Part shown: positions 29,581 to 32,605 of the stretch, piece by piece
Position numbering within the stretch: the stretch's first letter is position 1
Layout: every line of letters starts with the position of its first letter
NCBI GenBank assembly: GCA_004151065.3
Contig: NWUY0300010365.1
Span: forward strand, 56,664 to 89,268
Length of the DNA stretch: 32,605 bases
Source of the DNA: Larix sibirica
Lineage: Eukaryota; Streptophyta; Pinopsida; Pinales; Pinaceae
Direction of reading: 5' to 3'
Made by a program: the position numbers and the translations under genes
The notes under the pieces: model-generated
The model's input: the letters and a program-made list of their open reading frames with translations, nothing else
The model's database searches: none
Told to the model about the DNA's origin: nothing

Positions 29581-30000
29581 TGTCATACCTCAAATTGTCC
29601 CCTTCATGTGTCATGCTTGGTTTTCATGCTTCATCATCATGAGAAGCATGGTTTTTATGCTCCCTAAGGGTGTTTGGACCTTTCATCATGTGGCTAGTTC
29701 ACTCCCTAGAACAATTTGTTAGAGAATCCTATCATCTGGGGGTCAAAACCCACTCTCATAAACCCTAGATTGAGCCTTGGAAGGAAATTATCTCCCCCCT
29801 CCCCTTATTCAGAGAGGGATAATTCCAGGAAGCCAATATTAGGGGAGCGATAATTCCACTTTTTATCCCTCTGTGGCCTTCCTTGGGGGAGTGATAATTT
29901 TTCCTCAACCACTTGGCATGAATCAATGAACAAGATTTTGATGATATTTTGAAGGGATAAGCCTATCATTCAAGTATCACTCCCTTCTCCATTCTAAGTA
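29581..30000 (+). repeat. LTR Y, 5' part, inserted in gag
   Basis: TGTCATACCTCAAATTGTCC... is the same family as X and Z. It starts directly after gag sequence without a polypurine tract, so it is not the 3' LTR of that gag but a nested element or solo LTR. Homology to X is visible to about 29995, where X is cut off. The target duplication would be CCAGG (29576-29580); I did not find the partner in the window. Confidence 0.75.
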
Positions 30001-30975
30001 ACCCTAATCTCTCTTGATCCAAGATATCCTCCCTTGATCCAATCATCTCTAGTTTGGCCTCCCTAATCCTATAAATTAAGCTCATTCTTTGGATTTGAGA
30101 CATGGAAAGAATGCTTGGAGATGTCATACTTATGTTAGTTTGATTCTCAAGGGGTATGGAAGGAGTGCTTGGAGGAGATGTTGCTGCTAAGTCAGGTATA
30201 ACTTGTGATGTACTTCTTTATGGCTTTTCATTCAATACAAACTTGGTATGTTTCTCCTAATTTCATGTTTTTCGTGGTGGATGTATGAATTTGTCTATCT
30301 TTTGATATTTCGATCTTTGTTTATCCACTTGTTTCTTTGGAGAATATTTTGTCTCATGTTTGTAAACATGTCCATAAGCTCAGATCTCGAGGGTAGGGGC
30401 TGGATCAACCAAGGAGCATCAAGGACAACCATAGAAAGTGAGGTTGGTCATCTATCTCCTTTGTTCCTTCCATAGCTTGTTTGCTTGTGTATGAACTAGG
30501 TCTAAGAGGATGTTAGTGTCCACTTGCTTAATTCTATCTTGGATTGGGGAATAGGGAACCACTTCATAATCCAATAGAATTTTTACCTATCCATAGGGAG
30601 AATCTTTTACCATAGAAATCGACAACCATACCGGGGAATTTCCCTAGTTTCACTAGCCCTTTGAGTGCTTATTTGGATGATTGAATCTATTCAATTTTGT
30701 GTTTTCTTTTCAATTATTACCTTTCCTAATCATCATTGGGAAGTACTTTGAGCCAAGAACTCAAGCCACCGTCCGATCTGAGCAAAAAGAGTCATTTATT
30801 TGACTTTTCAGGACTTTATCACCCCCACAAAGAAGCCTATAGAGCGATAATTCCAATTTATCCCTCCCTGCCAGTTGTTTAGGGAGCGATAATTTCCATT
30901 TTATCGCTCCCTACTATCCTACCAATGGGCGATATTCCCCTTTTATCACTCTGTCTGTGACCTCACATGGGTGAT
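29811..30975. repeat. Series of GATAA-type inverted-repeat motifs in LTR Y
   Basis: GGGAGCGATAATT-type words and TTATCNCTCCC-type words alternate: GAGGGATAATTCC at 29813, GGGGAGCGATAATTCC (29846) with TTTATCCCTC, GGGGGAGTGATAATT (29891), AGAGCGATAATTCC (30841) with TTTATCCCTCCC, the perfect stem at 30881-30912, GGGCGATATTCC (30927) with TTATCACTCTG, and GGGTGATATTCC near 30967. LTR X has the same series (27121-27205). Confidence 0.75.
30881..30912. repeat. Perfect 12-bp hairpin in LTR Y
   Basis: AGGGAGCGATAA, 8-nt loop TTTCCATT, TTATCGCTCCCT. Best member of the GATAA series. Confidence 0.9.
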
Positions 30976-31668
30976 ATTCCTATGTTTGGGGATTTTTTGG
31001 GCCTTTCTTGCTTGGTTTTGTTTGGTTTTTTCTCTCAAAACTTGTTGTGTGAGCCTTTGTTGCTTGATAAAATCCTTGTATGCCCTTGAATTGAGTGTTT
31101 ACGTGATTTTTTATTCCTATTTGGTCTCTTTCATTCCTTGCCAATGTTTGGATGTGTGACATCAACCTAGGCTAACTTGATCCTTTGTTGAAGATCACAA
31201 TCTCTCTAATTTAATTCCTCTAATCTAGTGGCACTCAGATCTCGCTAACCTTAGTTCCAAACCTCCCCAAACTCATTTAGGTGTGTTTCGGACCTACTTG
31301 GTTGTGTTTGGAACCGATTTGGGATTTGAAGTTTGTTATTTAGACCACTTGCATTTGGTTCTTGTTTGGGTGAAACATTAATCCCTATAAATCCTAGGAA
31401 CCCTATATCCCTATCACAACTCTTCATTGCCACTTGATTTTGCTTGGATTGAGCATAAAAGGTTTCAAAAAGACCCTCTTTTCATTGTTTGGTTTGTTTG
31501 GTTTGCAAATTGGATAGTTTGGGTTTTTTGCAAATAGTAAGCTTTGAAGGTCTCTGTGTGACCCAAATCCTTTGATATTTGCTAGTTTGAGTGAATTGTT
31601 TGTCTTCTTTGGTTTCTTTGGTATTGATTCATTTGCAAAAGTCATTTGAATCCTTTTATTTCAAAATT

Positions 31669-32140
31669 GAAACAAAAAATTGTCTTTTGAAGCCCCTTGT
31701 GCAATTTGAAAGCTCTTGAGAAGAAAAACTTTCTTTGTCTTTTTTGCTATTAGATATATTGCAATTTACATTGAATATTGTTAATAGAAGCTAAGAAGAT
31801 TTAATTTCAAGATTTGAATTCAGTTTGGAAGTGTTTGAAAAGTAAAAATGTTCTTCATCGTCTTTGATTATAGAAGTCTTTACGAGTGAAATTAAATCTT
31901 GTAGATTGGAACAAAGAAGTTTATTTTGAGTCTTTTAATGCAATTTAAGAATATTTGAAAGAAAAAATTTTGTCTCAATTCCTTTAGTTCTTTTGAAAAT
32001 AGCATTGAGTCATTTATATTGAAACAAAGTAGTGCATGTTTGATTATTCGTAGAAGCTTTTTGAAAAAGAAGAATACAAGAAAAGTCTTTCATTTTTTGG
32101 TGTTTGTTGAAAAGGATTGTCTTTTATTTGGTTTTACGTT
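31669..32140 (+). repeat. Four degenerate ~117-bp tandem repeats
   Basis: Units beginning GAAACAAA(G)AAG-like at about 31669, 31788, 31908 and 32021. Each contains a TTTTGA/TTTGAA word, a (TG)CAATTT or similar, AAxxxTTTGAAA(A)GAAAAA and a TTTGTCTT-type end. Strongly diverged. Confidence 0.6.
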
Positions 32141-32605
32141 TCAGGATTGTCTATTTGTTTTGGCATTCCTTTCCTCATTCATTGAAGACATAAGTGAAAA
32201 TTTTTGCATTGCATGAAAAGCGAAAAAAAATTGCATTTCATTGGGTGTTTACATTGAGAAGAAGAAGAACTCCTCTCCCTTTCTTATATAGAGTTCATCG
32301 AAACCATATATTTGCATTTAAATTTAGTTGCATAGTTTAGAGTCGAGTCATCACATCATACGTTTCATCTCCGTGTACCCTTTGAGTAAAAACAACCTTA
32401 AAATCAACCAACGCACTAATAAAATCAATTAGACTTTTTATTTTATAGCACACCAACAGTAGTATAGGGATTAGAGCTTCCATATTAGGAAAAGTGAGTA
32501 AATTATCCAAAGGCTACTAAAATGAGACTAGGAACACTAATGAGTGAAAATACATTAGTAGCATGAAGTGATTGTTGGGAAATCTCCTCTAACATAGGAG
32601 TCAAG

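Larger units (their letters stand above)
30001..32605. other. Remainder of LTR Y region, T-rich, no gene
   Basis: No protein frame is convincing (30248-30475, 30971-31159, 32019-32216 are low-complexity). It may be the body of a long LTR Y or its leader. Near 32469 GGATTAGAGCTTCC weakly resembles a tRNA-Met primer site, which would put the LTR end near 32460 (length about 2.9 kb); this is speculative. Confidence 0.35.

Noticed and set aside
1-32605. tRNA, rRNA or other structured RNA genes
   Set aside because: No tRNA A/B-box pair with a cloverleaf, and no rRNA signature, was seen on either strand by eye.

Overview
The window looks like repeat-dominated nuclear DNA from a land plant with a very large genome, most likely a gymnosperm (conifer-type). 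It is AT-rich and has no intact protein-coding gene. It contains decayed Ty3/gypsy elements with plant-type signatures (tRNA-Met primer binding site, LTRs of 1.3 kb or more), spliceosomal-type introns inside decayed repeats, and retrocopies of plant housekeeping genes. Species assignment is an inference.

Layout. 1-1.15 kb: tail of a dead Ty3/gypsy integrase on the minus strand. 1.6-8.1 kb: a composite repeat seen twice. Each unit is a 1.4-kb block (coding-like remnant plus 3 x ~147-bp tandem repeats) followed by GC-richer satellite-like DNA. The first unit's array is about 2 kb with higher-order periodicity. 8.1-8.85 kb: end of a probable copia-type LTR (minus strand) holding a 178-bp near-symmetrical inverted repeat. 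8.85-10.57 kb: nothing recognised. 10.57-13.5 kb and 18.3-20.9 kb: two diverged plus-strand copies (A and B) of one multi-exon family. I read its protein as an unknown N-terminal region, a ParB-like domain, a basic linker and a beta-class DNA-methyltransferase-like domain; this is the most unusual content. Between them, 13.5-18.31 kb is a minus-strand non-autonomous Ty3/gypsy element with clear LTRs, PBS, PPT, gag and protease but no reverse transcriptase or integrase. 21.0-25.75 kb: two tandem dead copies of a PAP/OAS1-type nucleotidyltransferase, then a coiled-coil gene fragment and an intronless MCM2 fragment, flanked by same-family LTR pieces (20.94 and 26.89 kb). 26.9-32.6 kb: LTR fragments of one family, a gypsy gag remnant, a series of GATAA-type hairpins and a degenerate 117-bp repeat.

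Nothing here looks like a working host pathway. The biology is transposon biology: nested insertion, capture or retroposition of host genes, satellite expansion, and a possible ParB/methyltransferase-carrying repeat. Five single N characters (7048, 13500, 22378, 26693, 27331) are present; four coincide with repeat boundaries and probably mark collapsed assembly gaps, so junctions there should not be trusted. All domain calls are from reading translations by eye, without database searches.
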